Positions 1-8,977 are shown, counted from the stretch's first letter. The stretch is DNA of 64,000 nt from Novilysobacter antarcticus (GCF_019802285.1 NZ_JAIEUJ010000002.1:806001-870000); one strand, 5' to 3'. Program-made: numbers and translations. Notes: generated by a model not told the origin, from the letters alone.

Positions 1-988
1 CCTCGCACCACCAGTTGTTGTTCATCTCGTTGACGCGGTCGATCAGGATGAAACCCGGTTCGGCGAAGTCGTAGGTGGACACCATGATCATGTCCCACAG
101 GTGGCGGGCCTTGATGTGGCTGTAGACCTTGCAGGCGACCAGGCCGTCGTCGCGGACGATGTAGTTGCGGTGGGTCGGCCAGTCGCGCCAGACCACCTGG
201 GCCGGATCGTCGAGGTCGACGTCGCCCTTCTCTTTCATATTGACCGGGAAGACCAGTGGCCAGTCGGCGTCCTCGGCAACCGCGTGCATGAAGCCGTCGG
301 TGATCAGCAGCGACAGGTTGAACTGGCGCAGGCGGCCGTCCTCGCGCTTGGCGCGGATGAAATCCTTCACGTCCGGATGGGACACATCGAAGGTGCCCAT
401 CTGGGCGCCACGGCGGCCACCGGCCGACGACACGGTGAAACACATCTTGTCGTAGATATCCATGAAGGACATCGGACCGGAGGTGTACGCGCCGGCGCCG
501 GCAACGAACGCGCCGCGCGGGCGCAGGGTGCTGAACTCGTAGCCGATGCCGCAGCCGGCCTTCAGGGTCAGCCCGGCCTCGTGGACCTTCTCCAGGATGC
601 CGTCCATCGAGTCCTCGATGGTGCCCGAGACGGTGCAGTTGATCGTGCTGGTGGCCGGCTTGTGCTCCAGCGCGCCGGCGTTGGAAGTGATGCGGCCGGC
701 GGGAATGGCGCCGTGGCGCAGCGCCCAGGTGAAGCGCTCATGCCAGTAGGCGCGCAGCTCGTCGGTGGACTCCGAGTCGGCCAGCGCGCGCGCAACGCGG
801 CGATAGGTGGCATCGATATCGGCATCCACCGGGGTGCCGTCCTTGGTCACGAGCCGGTACTTCTTGTCCCAGATATCCAGCGACGCGGGCTGCATGGCGA
901 TCTTCATCACCGCCGGGGTGTCGGTGCCGGTCATGTTGGAATTACCGGAAGTTTCCATGCTTGCTGCCTCGAGGCGCACAGTGCTCAT
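1..988 (-). CDS. nrdJ: Adenosylcobalamin-dependent (class II) ribonucleotide reductase, N-terminal part, cut by window edge
   Basis: Reduces ribonucleotides to deoxyribonucleotides using a coenzyme B12 radical, without oxygen. About 329 N-terminal residues are visible; the 3' end lies left of the window. The translation contains stretches typical of the reductase barrel: INCTVSGTIEDSMDGI, LKAGCGIGYEFSTLRPRG, SSAGGRRGAQMGTFDVSHPD and FNLSLLITDGFM. The INC cysteine is one of the redox cysteines expected in this family. The start is ATG at 988, preceded by an AGGAGAAA ribosome-binding site. It is divergent from the DegP-like gene, and NrdR-box-like palindromes lie about 200-250 bp upstream. The class assignment rests on resemblance to the reductases of Xanthomonas relatives; the B12-binding part is not in view. 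Confidence 0.88.
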   Translation of the reverse strand, partial: MSTVRLEAASMETSGNSNMTGTDTPAVMKIAMQPASLDIWDKKYRLVTKDGTPVDADIDATYRRVARALADSESTDELRAYWHERFTWALRHGAIPAGRITSNAGALEHKPATSTINCTVSGTIEDSMDGILEKVHEAGLTLKAGCGIGYEFSTLRPRGAFVAGAGAYTSGPMSFMDIYDKMCFTVSSAGGRRGAQMGTFDVSHPDVKDFIRAKREDGRLRQFNLSLLITDGFMHAVAEDADWPLVFPVNMKEKGDVDLDDPAQVVWRDWPTHRNYIVRDDGLVACKVYSHIKARHLWDMIMVSTYDFAEPGFILIDRVNEMNNNWWCE

Positions 989-1409
989 GCCTGACCTTTC
1001 TCCTGGATGGCCGCTGCGGACTGCGGCCGGAATGCTGATGCGAACCGGGTAACCCGGTATTGGTGGGGTTGCGATGTCGGGGCGGGCAGCATCGTATCCG
1101 TCGTCTCGACGATCCGGCCGGCGGGCCTTCCCAGCCCGGTCACACCGCGAATTGACACTCATTGGAAGACGGGCGAAGGCGAGCGATAGACCCAAATGCT
1201 GGGTTTATTGCCTGCCGTGACCACAACATGTTGTGTCCATGACAGGCAACAAAGCTACCGCCCCATCCCGGCCAAGTCAACGCTGGCGAAGACCCCATTT
1301 TGGGGTTATGGGCGACCTGCAGCGCTAACGTGAAAACCGCTTTCATCGACGATTTACCGGGATTGAACGAGACTTGTTGATTGACCTTGACCCCTGCCAC
1401 GGACCGCGT
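989..1409. other. Divergent intergenic region between nrdJ and the DegP-like gene
   Basis: This 421-bp non-coding stretch carries the 5' regions of two divergent genes. It holds three small palindromes: ACCCA/TGGGT at 1190-1204, CACAACATGTTGTG at 1222-1235, and ACCCCA/TGGGGT at 1292-1306. The first two fit a pair of NrdR boxes. No convincing small ORF or RNA gene is visible. I did not see a cobalamin riboswitch, although the downstream enzyme needs B12. Confidence 0.6.
1190..1236 (-). promoter_or_regulatory. Candidate paired NrdR boxes upstream of nrdJ
   Basis: The 16-mer at 1221-1236 matches the NrdR-box consensus acaCwAtATaTwGtgt at 13 of 16 positions, including every strongly conserved core base. 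A weaker partial palindrome lies at 1190-1205. The two centres are 31 bp apart, about three helical turns, which is the usual spacing of paired NrdR boxes. Arms TTGCCTG (1208-1214) and CAGGCAA (1243-1249) extend the symmetry around the same axis. NrdR is the nucleotide-responsive repressor of reductase genes; the nrdR gene itself is not in the window. Confidence 0.6.
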
Positions 1410-2876
1410 ATGAGCATGCATCCGACTTCCTCCCGACCTTCCCTGCGCACTCTGGCGATGCTGATGCTCGCGGCCTGTTTTGGTGGGGTGGTCGCCGGCG
1501 TGGTCCTGCACGGCCTGCAGACGCCTGCCGTGGCCGCGCCGCTCACCGCGCCGGCGGCATCCGCCATCACACCGATGACGGCATCCCTGCCTTCCGCCGT
1601 CGGCGGGCAGCCGCTGCCATCGCTGGCCCCGATGCTCGCCCGGGTCACCCCGGCGGTGGTCAGCGTGCAGGCCAAGCAGCGCGTGCGGCTCAACAATCCA
1701 TTCGCCAACGACCCGATCTTCCGCCGCATGTTCCCGCACATTCCGCAGGAACGGATCGAGCAGTCGCTGGGATCGGGCGTCATCGTCGATGCCGGCCGCG
1801 GTTACGTGCTTACCAATCACCACGTGATCGAGGGCGCCGAGGAAGTGACGGTCACCCTGGCCGATGGGCGCACGCTGGCAGCGGAGTTCGTCGGCTCCGA
1901 TCCGGACACCGACGTGGCGGTGATGCGGATCCCTGCAGAGGGGCTTCAGCAGGTGACGTTTGCCGATTCGGGCGACCTGCGCGTCGGCGATTTCGTGGTC
2001 GCGGTCGGCAATCCCTTCGGTATCGGTCAGACCGTCACCTCAGGCATCGTTTCCGCGGTCGGCCGCACCGGCTTGCGCGGGCTCGGCTACCAGAGCTTCA
2101 TCCAGACCGATGCCTCGATCAATCCGGGCAACTCGGGCGGCGCGCTGGTCAACCTGGACGGCCAGCTGGTCGGCATCAATACCGCCAGCTTCAACCCGCG
2201 CGGCAGCATGGCCGGCAACATCGGGCTGGGCTTCGCGATTCCGGTCAACCTGGCGCGCAACGTGATGGAGCAACTGGTGACCAGCGGCGAGGTCCGCCGG
2301 GGCACCTTCGGCCTGGACGCGCAGGACGTGGACGCTCGCCTGGCCAAGGCACTGGGTCTGGATCATCCGCGCGGCGCGCTGGTTACCCGCGTGCATGAGA
2401 ATTCGGCTGCCGCGGCGGCAGGTGTGAAGTCCGGGGATGTGATCATCGCTGCCGACGGCGAGCGCATCGACAACCGCGACGGGTTGCGCAACTTCGAGGG
2501 CCTGCACGCCATCGGCAGCAAGGTGCAGCTGGACATCCGTCGCGACGGCAAGCCGCTGCGCCTGACCGCCACGCTGAAGGAGCAACCACGTGCGCTGGCC
2601 GGAGCCAGCCTGGACCCGCGGCTTGCGGGAGCCGGCTTCAGCGAACTGCCGGAGCGCCTGCGCCAGGCTGGCATGTCCGGCGTGCTGGTGGAATCCGTGG
2701 TCCAGGGCAGTCGCGCCGCGGCCAGCGGCATGCGCGAGGGTGACGTGGTAACCGCATCCAGCGCCGGCGCGTTCGAGGATCTGGCCGGCTTCCGCACGGG
2801 CTTCACACGGCCTCCGGCACAGTTGGTTTTGCAGATCGTTCGCGGCAATCAACGCGGTGTGCTGCAGATGCAATAA
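1410..2876 (+). CDS. Do/DegP-family periplasmic serine protease
   Basis: A trypsin-like protease of the HtrA family that removes misfolded envelope proteins. It has 488 residues: an N-terminal hydrophobic signal or anchor (about 13-45), the protease domain, then two PDZ domains (about 275-365 and 395-480). The catalytic triad can be read as His138 (TNHHV), Asp168 (DTDVAV) and Ser242 (GNSGGAL). An upstream in-frame TTG at 1374 would add 12 charged residues before the signal, so the ATG at 1410 is preferred. The family is often sigma-E regulated. No rpoE or rseA is nearby and I could not define a sigma-E promoter. DegP and DegQ cannot be separated from sequence alone. Confidence 0.9.
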   Translation: MSMHPTSSRPSLRTLAMLMLAACFGGVVAGVVLHGLQTPAVAAPLTAPAASAITPMTASLPSAVGGQPLPSLAPMLARVTPAVVSVQAKQRVRLNNPFANDPIFRRMFPHIPQERIEQSLGSGVIVDAGRGYVLTNHHVIEGAEEVTVTLADGRTLAAEFVGSDPDTDVAVMRIPAEGLQQVTFADSGDLRVGDFVVAVGNPFGIGQTVTSGIVSAVGRTGLRGLGYQSFIQTDASINPGNSGGALVNLDGQLVGINTASFNPRGSMAGNIGLGFAIPVNLARNVMEQLVTSGEVRRGTFGLDAQDVDARLAKALGLDHPRGALVTRVHENSAAAAAGVKSGDVIIAADGERIDNRDGLRNFEGLHAIGSKVQLDIRRDGKPLRLTATLKEQPRALAGASLDPRLAGAGFSELPERLRQAGMSGVLVESVVQGSRAAASGMREGDVVTASSAGAFEDLAGFRTGFTRPPAQLVLQIVRGNQRGVLQMQ

Positions 2877-2905
2877 ATTCCAACACCCCCTCAGGAGCGA
2901 TATCA

Positions 2906-3295
2906 ATGAATCCGAACGACCCCACCGCCAACAATCCCGGCACCAACCCCACCCAGTCCGTGAAGTCGAACCTGGGCGAGGTGGGCAGCCATCTGAAGCA
3001 GGCGGCGCAGCACACCGGCCAGACGTTGAAGGGTGCAGCCAGCGCCGCCGGCGAAGAGCTTCGCACCGGCCAGACCAGCATCAGGTCCGAACTGGCCGAA
3101 AGCGCATCAGCCGGCAAGGCCGCCGCCAGTGACGTCGCCGGTGCCGCCCGCGAGCAGGCCGATGAGTTGCTGGAGAAAGGGCGCGACCTGATCGACAGCG
3201 CGGCGGACCTCATCCGCGAGCGCCCGATGGCCGCCTTCGGTGCCGCGCTTGCGGCGGGCTGGGTGCTTGCCAAGCTCACCCGCAACAACGACTAA
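2906..3295 (+). CDS. DUF883 / ElaB-YqjD-like membrane-anchored protein
   Basis: A 129-residue protein. About 100 hydrophilic, Ala/Gln/Glu-rich, predicted helical residues are followed by RERPMAAFGAALAAGWVLAKL, the C-terminal membrane anchor typical of E. coli YqjD and ElaB. Those proteins bind stationary-phase ribosomes and attach them to the inner membrane. A clear CAGGAG ribosome-binding site precedes the ATG. The next gene follows 9 bp downstream, giving the yqjD-yqjE-yqjK order known from enterobacteria, so a stress or stationary-phase operon is likely. The ribosome role is transferred from the family, not visible here. Confidence 0.75.
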   Translation: MNPNDPTANNPGTNPTQSVKSNLGEVGSHLKQAAQHTGQTLKGAASAAGEELRTGQTSIRSELAESASAGKAAASDVAGAAREQADELLEKGRDLIDSAADLIRERPMAAFGAALAAGWVLAKLTRNND

Positions 3296-3304
3296 GTCGC
3301 GGCG

Positions 3305-3856
3305 ATGGAAAGCCACGGCGAAGACGACCGGCGTCAGGACGACCCACCCGTGGCCGACGAGCTGCGGGAGGCCCTGCGCCAGATCGGCCAGACCGGTCAG
3401 GCCAGCCTCTCCGCAGTAGGGGATACGGCCAAGGCATTGCGTGCACTGGTGGCGGCGGATGTGTCGCTGGCACGCAGTGCCTTGGGCCGAACCCTGGCGA
3501 TGAGTGGGGTGGCGATCATCTGCGGCGCCACCGCATGGCTGTTCCTGATGGGCGCCCTGGTCGTGTTCCTCAACGGTGCGACCGTGCTTACCTGGACTGC
3601 CTCGCTGCTCATCCCGGCCGCATTGAGCCTGGTGGCGGCCGGCATCGCCACTTGGGCGGCAGTGCACTACTTCGGGCATACCCGCCTGGACGCTACCCGG
3701 CGCCAACTCGCCCGGCTCGGCATCGGCGAGTTGTCTGACGTGATGCCGTCCCCCGATTCGGCCGAGTGCGCGCGTGACGCGGAGTCCGCAAAGGCGGATC
3801 AGCAACGTGCCGTGAAGCAGGCGAAACGCGCGGCGACCGAACAGGCAGCTTCGTGA
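3305..3856 (+). CDS. YqjE-like phage-holin-family membrane protein
   Basis: A 183-residue protein with a charged N-terminus, two adjacent hydrophobic segments (about 60-90 and 95-122) and a lysine- and alanine-rich cytoplasmic tail. This is the plan of YqjE-type proteins (DUF1469, named a holin family from topology only). It sits between the YqjD-like and YqjK-like genes and is probably co-transcribed with both. No enzymatic motif is seen and its biochemical role is unknown. Confidence 0.7.
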   Translation: MESHGEDDRRQDDPPVADELREALRQIGQTGQASLSAVGDTAKALRALVAADVSLARSALGRTLAMSGVAIICGATAWLFLMGALVVFLNGATVLTWTASLLIPAALSLVAAGIATWAAVHYFGHTRLDATRRQLARLGIGELSDVMPSPDSAECARDAESAKADQQRAVKQAKRAATEQAAS

Positions 3857-3959
3857 GCGGTCTGCCGGGTTGCCCGGGCCGCGGACGGTCGGCAGGTTTC
3901 ACTTTCGCGGGGTCTCGGCGGTGCGGATTGCAACACCGAGACGGTGCAGGGGAAGAACG

Positions 3960-4448
3960 ATGAATTTCGAGAAGTTGAAGAACAAGGTCGATCAGGCCGA
4001 GAACACACTGGAGGCAAACGAGCGTCGGGTCGGCGCCGACGTGCGTCAGCTGAAGGACTCGTGGAGGGCGTTGTGGTCACCGGGCAGGATCATCGTCGTC
4101 GGCCTGGCGAGCGGCTTCCTGATCGGACGCGCCGAGCCGCTGCAGACCGTGGCGCGCAGCGGTGGCCTGCTGCGACTCAGCAGTACCCTGATGACGCTGT
4201 TTTCCGGGATCACGGCCGCTTCCGCGGCCGGCGACGCCGAGGCGGCGGTAGAGACGGGGGAGGAAGAAGCCCGGCGAACGGCTGTCGCCAGCGAGCCGCT
4301 CGCGGCCGTCGCACCCGGGCTTGCCGCGAGCGCGGATTCGACGCGCCGTCGGCGACGCCAGTTGCCGCCCGACGCCAACGATAGTGCGGCGCAGGATTAT
4401 CTTGAGCGGCTGGCGTCCGCGGCGCGCCAGGCCGGGGGCAACGGCTGA
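3960..4448 (+). CDS. YqjK-like small protein
   Basis: A 162-residue protein. It opens with a charged helical region (about 1-45), then a hydrophobic stretch with VGLASGFLIGR, then an alanine- and arginine-rich tail without clear structure. The ATG at 3960 is chosen because AGGGGAAGA lies just upstream; upstream in-frame codons lack this. It completes the yqjD-yqjE-yqjK-like trio and ends 2 bp before the next start. The similarity to YqjK rests mainly on position and general character, so the name is tentative. Confidence 0.6.
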   Translation: MNFEKLKNKVDQAENTLEANERRVGADVRQLKDSWRALWSPGRIIVVGLASGFLIGRAEPLQTVARSGGLLRLSSTLMTLFSGITAASAAGDAEAAVETGEEEARRTAVASEPLAAVAPGLAASADSTRRRRRQLPPDANDSAAQDYLERLASAARQAGGNG

Positions 4449-4450
4449 AC

Positions 4451-5617
4451 ATGACGGCAGGGCCTGCGGACCCCGGCTCGTGTCCGACGCAGGCAGACCC
4501 GTCCGTGCCGCTCCCGTCGACTTTTCAGGCTGACCCCGAGTCGTTTGCCGGCGAGGAAGATCCACCGCTTTCGCCGGTGCGTCCGCGGGCGTCCCACGCG
4601 CTCAATCTCCTCGCAACGCTCGCGGTGGGCTATACGCTCTGGAAGGCGCAGGGGGTAGTCCTGCCCATTCTGCTGGGGATGTTCTTTGCCCTGATCGGCA
4701 ATCCGATCATCCGCGGCCTGCGACGCCTGCACCTGCCCCGCGTCCTCGGTGCGACGATCGTTCTGCTGGGCGGTCTGGCGGCCACCGTCACGTTGGGTTA
4801 CCAGCTGGCCCAGCCCGCCGCCGAGTGGACGCGCCAGGTGCCCAAGGAGCTCAGCCGGCTGGCGCCAAAACTGCGCGAGATGACCAAGCCGGTGCACGCC
4901 GCCAGCGAAGCGGCGGAAAGCATTGCCCGCGCCACCGAGGCCGGCGATGGCAAGAAAGTCGATGTGGTGCGCACCGAGGTCAACGATCCCTACCGGTCGC
5001 TCACCACCACCCCGATGATGCTGACATCCCTGCTGGCGGTCGTCCTGCTGACCTTTTTCTTCATGGTCTACGGCGAAAACCTGCAACGCAACGCGATCTC
5101 GCTGTTGCCGAGCCGGCAGCAAAAGCGCGTCACCGTGGAGATCATGCAATCCATCGAGCGCGAGATTTCCCGCTACGTCCTGACCATCAGCATCATCAAC
5201 GTGCTGCTCGGCCTGGCCCTGGCCGGCTCGTTCTATCTGCTCGGCGTGCCGTTGGCCGAAGCGCTGCTGTGGGGAACCATGGCGGCCGTGCTCAACTTCG
5301 CTCCCTACGTCGGGCCGTTGATCGGGATCATCATCATGTTGCTGATGGGGTTCGTGGCCTTCGACGAGGCGTGGATGTCGCTGGTGCCCGCCGGGATCTA
5401 CCTCGGGCTGCACACGCTGGAGGGACAGATCCTGACCCCGGTCATCCTGGGCCGGCAGATGCAGCTGTCGCCCCTGGTGCTGATCATGGCGCTGATGGCG
5501 TTTGGCTCGTTGTGGGGAATCGTCGGCCTGCTGCTGGCGGTGCCCTTGCTGGTCTGCGTGAAAATCTGCCTGTCGCGGATCGAGGGGCTGGAGGGTTGGG
5601 CCCGTCTGCTGGAATGA
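4451..5617 (+). CDS. AI-2E family transporter (PerM/TqsA-type permease)
   Basis: A polytopic inner-membrane protein of 388 residues with about seven to eight hydrophobic segments. They include the early pair at about 50-75 and 90-115, a long periplasmic or cytosolic domain at about 120-185, and the C-terminal signature region LNFAPYVGPLIG with LHTLEGQILTPVILGRQMQLSPLVL. This signature marks the former UPF0118 family, which includes the quorum-signal exporter TqsA and sodium/proton antiporters, so the substrate cannot be told. The start is 2 bp after the preceding stop, suggesting translation coupled to the YqjK-like gene. Confidence 0.85.
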   Translation: MTAGPADPGSCPTQADPSVPLPSTFQADPESFAGEEDPPLSPVRPRASHALNLLATLAVGYTLWKAQGVVLPILLGMFFALIGNPIIRGLRRLHLPRVLGATIVLLGGLAATVTLGYQLAQPAAEWTRQVPKELSRLAPKLREMTKPVHAASEAAESIARATEAGDGKKVDVVRTEVNDPYRSLTTTPMMLTSLLAVVLLTFFFMVYGENLQRNAISLLPSRQQKRVTVEIMQSIEREISRYVLTISIINVLLGLALAGSFYLLGVPLAEALLWGTMAAVLNFAPYVGPLIGIIIMLLMGFVAFDEAWMSLVPAGIYLGLHTLEGQILTPVILGRQMQLSPLVLIMALMAFGSLWGIVGLLLAVPLLVCVKICLSRIEGLEGWARLLE

Positions 5618-5675
5618 TGGGCTGCCGCCTTGCCGCCACCCGCGGCCATCAGGCCCCACCCGCTAGAATGGCTGC

Positions 5676-6407
5676 GTGAGCTTTCCCGTCCGCGCCATCA
5701 CCCTCGACCTCGACGACACGATCTGGCCCATCGCGCCGGCCATCGTGGGTGCGGAGGCCGCACTGGAGGCGTGGATGGCGGAAAACGCACCCCGTGCCGC
5801 CCGGATGTGGCCCGCCAGCGAGCGCCAGCGGCTTCGTGAGCTGGCCAACAGCGAGCGTCCGCGCCTTGCCCACGACATGACCGCGCAACGCCAGTGGATG
5901 ATCGAACGCATGCTGGTGCTCGCCGACGAAGACGTGGAACTGGCCGAGTCTGCCTACGACACCTATTTCGCCGCCCGCTGCGATGTCGAGCACTACCCGG
6001 ACAGCGTGGCTGCCCTGGAGCGCCTGGCAGCGCGGGTCCCGCTGGCCGCCGTCAGCAACGGCAATGCCTGCCTGGACACGATCGGCCTGATGCACCTGTT
6101 CCAGTTCCAGCTCGGCGCCCGCGAGCACGGCGCCGCCAAGCCGGAGGCGAGCATCTTCCATGCCGCCTGCGAGCGCCTCGGCGTCCCCCGCGAGCAGGTC
6201 CTGCACGTCGGCGACGACCCGTACATGGATGTGATCGGTGCACGCCGGGCGGGTCTGCGCGCCTGCTGGATCAACCGCGCTGACAAGCACGGCGGGTTCC
6301 AGGCCTGGCCCGATGCGCGGCCGCACCCCGACCTCGAATTTCCCACACTTTCCGCGCTGGCCGACTGGCTCGACGCAGCGCATTCCAAGGAGTCGATCCG
6401 TCCATGA
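5676..6407 (+). CDS. HAD-superfamily phosphatase, YigB-like
   Basis: A 243-residue haloacid-dehalogenase-type hydrolase. Motif I is LDLDDTIWP at about 9-17, with the two catalytic aspartates. Motif II is AVSNGNA at about 125. Motif III/IV is AAKPEASIF followed by HVGDDPYMDVIGARRAG. The length and the helical cap between motifs I and II resemble E. coli YigB, which dephosphorylates FMN. The start is GTG at 5676, because no upstream ATG gives a sensible N-terminus. It overlaps the aminopeptidase by 4 bp (ATGA). In E. coli yigB follows xerC; here it lies 38 kb away from xerC. Confidence 0.8.
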   Translation: MSFPVRAITLDLDDTIWPIAPAIVGAEAALEAWMAENAPRAARMWPASERQRLRELANSERPRLAHDMTAQRQWMIERMLVLADEDVELAESAYDTYFAARCDVEHYPDSVAALERLAARVPLAAVSNGNACLDTIGLMHLFQFQLGAREHGAAKPEASIFHAACERLGVPREQVLHVGDDPYMDVIGARRAGLRACWINRADKHGGFQAWPDARPHPDLEFPTLSALADWLDAAHSKESIRP

Positions 6408-7777
6408 GTCTGCCGCTTGGCTTTACCGCTACCACCACCGATGCCCTGCCCCTGCACATCGTCAGCCCGGACCGGCTGGAGCAGTGGCGCGCGGCGCAAC
6501 CGCCGGCGCATGGCAAGTGGCTGGACGCGCAGGGGTTCGACGCCAGCGCCGGCTCGGTGGCGCTGCTGTCGGCCGACGACGGCAGCATCGCCGGTGCCGT
6601 GATCGGCGTGGCCGACGGCGCCGACGCCTATTGCTACGCACACGCACCGTTCGCACTGCCGCCCGGCACCGTCTGGACGCCCGCCGAAGGGCTGGACGAG
6701 GCGGACGCCACCAACCTGGCGCTGGGCTGGGGCCTGGGCAGTTACCGCTACTCCCGCTACCGCAAGCCCAAGCGCGCACCAGCAGAGCTTGCGGCGTCGC
6801 CTGCGCAGGAAGTGCGTGATGTCATCGCGGCGTGCCTGCGGGTGCGCGACTGGGTCACCACGCCCACCGAGGACATGGGCCCGCAGCAGCTGGAAGATGC
6901 CGCGCGCGGCCTGGCTGAAAGCCATGGCGCCGAGCTTGAAGTGATTGCCGGTGATGCGCTGCTGGAGCAGAACTTCCCCACCATCCACGCCGTAGGCCGC
7001 GCCTCGCATCGCGCACCCCGCCTGATCGCCCTGCGCTGGGGCAATCCGGAACATCCGCACCTGGCCCTGGTGGGCAAGGGCGTGTGCTTCGACACCGGCG
7101 GGCTGGACATGAAGGCCGCCGATGGGATGCGCAACATGAAGAAGGACATGGGCGGCGCCGCACACGCCTTGGCCCTCGCCGGACTGGTCATGGCGCAGGC
7201 CTTGCCGGTTCGGCTGACCCTGCTGATGGCGGCGGTGGAGAATGCGGTCGGCCCGGATTCCTTCCGCCCCGGCGACGTCATCACCACGCGCAAGGGCATC
7301 ACGGTGGAGGTCGACAACACCGACGCCGAAGGGCGGCTGGTGCTGTGCGATGCGCTGGCCTATGCCTGCGAGCAGAACCCCGACACGATCATCGATTTCG
7401 CCACCCTTACCGGCGCCGCCCGTGTTGCCCTGGGGCCCGACCTCCCGGCGCTGTTCGCCAACGATGACACGCTTGCCCGGCAGTGGCTCGACGCTGGCGA
7501 GACGACCCGGGATCCGGTCTGGCGCATGCCGCTGTGGCGCCCTTACCTGCGCTATCTGGACAGCAGCATCGCCGACATCGCCAATGCCGGTTCCCGCATG
7601 GCCGGCTCGGTGACGGCTGCGCTGTACCTGGAGCGGTTTATCAGCGAGGGCCAGAAGTGGGCCCATCTGGATGTGTACGCCTGGAACGACAAAGACCGCC
7701 CCGGGCGTCCCGCCGGTGGCGAGGCGCTGGCGCTGCGCTCGGCTTGGACAATGCTCAAGGAGCGCTACGGGCGCTGA
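6404..7777 (+). CDS. Leucyl aminopeptidase family protein (M17)
   Basis: A zinc- or manganese-dependent cytosolic aminopeptidase of 457 residues. The C-terminal catalytic domain has the metal-binding and catalytic stretches GKGVCFDTGGLDMK, MKKDMGGAAHAL and the M17 signature NTDAEGRLVL, which holds the metal-binding Asp and Glu and a catalytic Arg. The N-terminal domain (1 to about 150) is poorly conserved, as usual. The length is close to the roughly 460 residues of PepA-like paralogues found in Xanthomonas relatives and shorter than classical PepA. It overlaps the phosphatase by 4 bp, so the two are translationally coupled. It probably works in peptide turnover. Confidence 0.88.
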   Translation: MSLPLGFTATTTDALPLHIVSPDRLEQWRAAQPPAHGKWLDAQGFDASAGSVALLSADDGSIAGAVIGVADGADAYCYAHAPFALPPGTVWTPAEGLDEADATNLALGWGLGSYRYSRYRKPKRAPAELAASPAQEVRDVIAACLRVRDWVTTPTEDMGPQQLEDAARGLAESHGAELEVIAGDALLEQNFPTIHAVGRASHRAPRLIALRWGNPEHPHLALVGKGVCFDTGGLDMKAADGMRNMKKDMGGAAHALALAGLVMAQALPVRLTLLMAAVENAVGPDSFRPGDVITTRKGITVEVDNTDAEGRLVLCDALAYACEQNPDTIIDFATLTGAARVALGPDLPALFANDDTLARQWLDAGETTRDPVWRMPLWRPYLRYLDSSIADIANAGSRMAGSVTAALYLERFISEGQKWAHLDVYAWNDKDRPGRPAGGEALALRSAWTMLKERYGR

Positions 7778-7849
7778 GCCGGCGGCGCGCGCAACGGGCG
7801 AAGTCGGCCCGGGTTCGTCACAGTCCGACTGGCGAGCTTGGGGTATGAC

Positions 7850-8977
7850 ATGTCAACCCCTGCCGCGAACACTGCCATGACGCCCGACGCTCCCCCTCCT
7901 TCCCCGCGACCGATACGGGGTCCGTGGCTGCCATTGGCGGGTATCGCTGCCATCGCACTCGTGGGCGCGGGCGCTTTCGCCTGGGCCGCGGGCTGGATCG
8001 GCAGCAGCGGCCGTCTCACCTCGCAGGAATTCGTCGACAGCATCGAGGCGACCGGCGCCAATCATCCCGGCTTCAGACGTGCGCACAGCAAGGGTGTCTG
8101 CGTCAGCGGCAGCTTCCAAGGCACCGAGGAGGGCGCCGCACTGTCGAGTGCGCGGGCATTCTCGCAGGCCGCCGTGCCCGTGTTGGGGAGGATGTCGATC
8201 GGTGGCGGCGACCCGCATGGCGCCGACGCCGCAGCACGCGTGCGAAGCATGGCTCTGCTGCTCCGCACCGACGACGGCCAGCAGTGGCGGATGGCGATGA
8301 ACAGCTTTCCGTTCTTCGGCGCGCCAACGACGGCGGCGTTCCTGGAGCAGACCCGCGCCGGCATTCCGGATCCGGCGACCGGCAAGCCCGACCCGGCGAA
8401 AATGGCCGCATTCCTTGCCAAGTATCCACAGGCACGCCGCTTCCAGGCGTGGGCCAAATCCGCGCCCTGGTCGGACAGTTGGGCCAACACGGACTACAAC
8501 GGGGTCCACACCTTCTACTTCGTCAACGCCGCCGGCGAGCGCCAGCCGGTACGCTGGTCGATGCGACCGCACGCGCCCTTCGTCGAGATGGACAAGGCGC
8601 AGCGCGAGCAGGCTTCCGCAGACTACCTCGCCGAGGAGCTCGAGCGTCGACTGGCCACCGGACCCCTGCGCTGGGACATGGTTGTGACACTGCCCGAAGC
8701 CGGCGATGCGCTGGACGATCCATCGCAACCGTGGCCCGAGGCTCGCCGGGAGATCACGATCGGCACGCTCAGCCTTGAGCAGACGCAGCCGCAGGCCACG
8801 GGCCCGTGCCGGGATGTGAACTTCGATCCTCTGATCCTGCCCCCCGGCATTGCCGCGTCGGATGACCCGATCCTGGCCGCCCGCTCGGGCGTGTACGCGC
8901 AGTCTTTTTTCCGCCGTGAGCGCGAGATCGCCAGCGGCAAGGCCGGCGATGCCACGGGCCAGGAGGCGTCGCCATGA
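7850..8977 (+). CDS. Membrane-anchored catalase-related peroxidase (SrpA-like)
   Basis: A 375-residue heme protein. A cytoplasmic tail of about 24 residues precedes a membrane anchor (about 25-50), and the catalase-type fold lies outside. Signature residues are recognisable: distal His79 in FRRAHSKGV, the NSFPFF strand that carries the distal Asn in catalases, YNGVHTFYFVN, and the proximal heme ligand Tyr349 in DDPILAARSGVYAQSF. It is shorter than true catalases, as in SrpA-type peroxidases. The ATG at 7850 is preferred over the TTG at 7838. It overlaps the cytochrome b561 gene by 4 bp, which suggests that gene supplies electrons. Confidence 0.85.
   Translation: MSTPAANTAMTPDAPPPSPRPIRGPWLPLAGIAAIALVGAGAFAWAAGWIGSSGRLTSQEFVDSIEATGANHPGFRRAHSKGVCVSGSFQGTEEGAALSSARAFSQAAVPVLGRMSIGGGDPHGADAAARVRSMALLLRTDDGQQWRMAMNSFPFFGAPTTAAFLEQTRAGIPDPATGKPDPAKMAAFLAKYPQARRFQAWAKSAPWSDSWANTDYNGVHTFYFVNAAGERQPVRWSMRPHAPFVEMDKAQREQASADYLAEELERRLATGPLRWDMVVTLPEAGDALDDPSQPWPEARREITIGTLSLEQTQPQATGPCRDVNFDPLILPPGIAASDDPILAARSGVYAQSFFRREREIASGKAGDATGQEASP

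Noticed and set aside
989-1409. Cobalamin riboswitch upstream of the B12-dependent reductase
   Set aside because: I looked for the B12-box type conserved elements and a long structured leader and did not see them.
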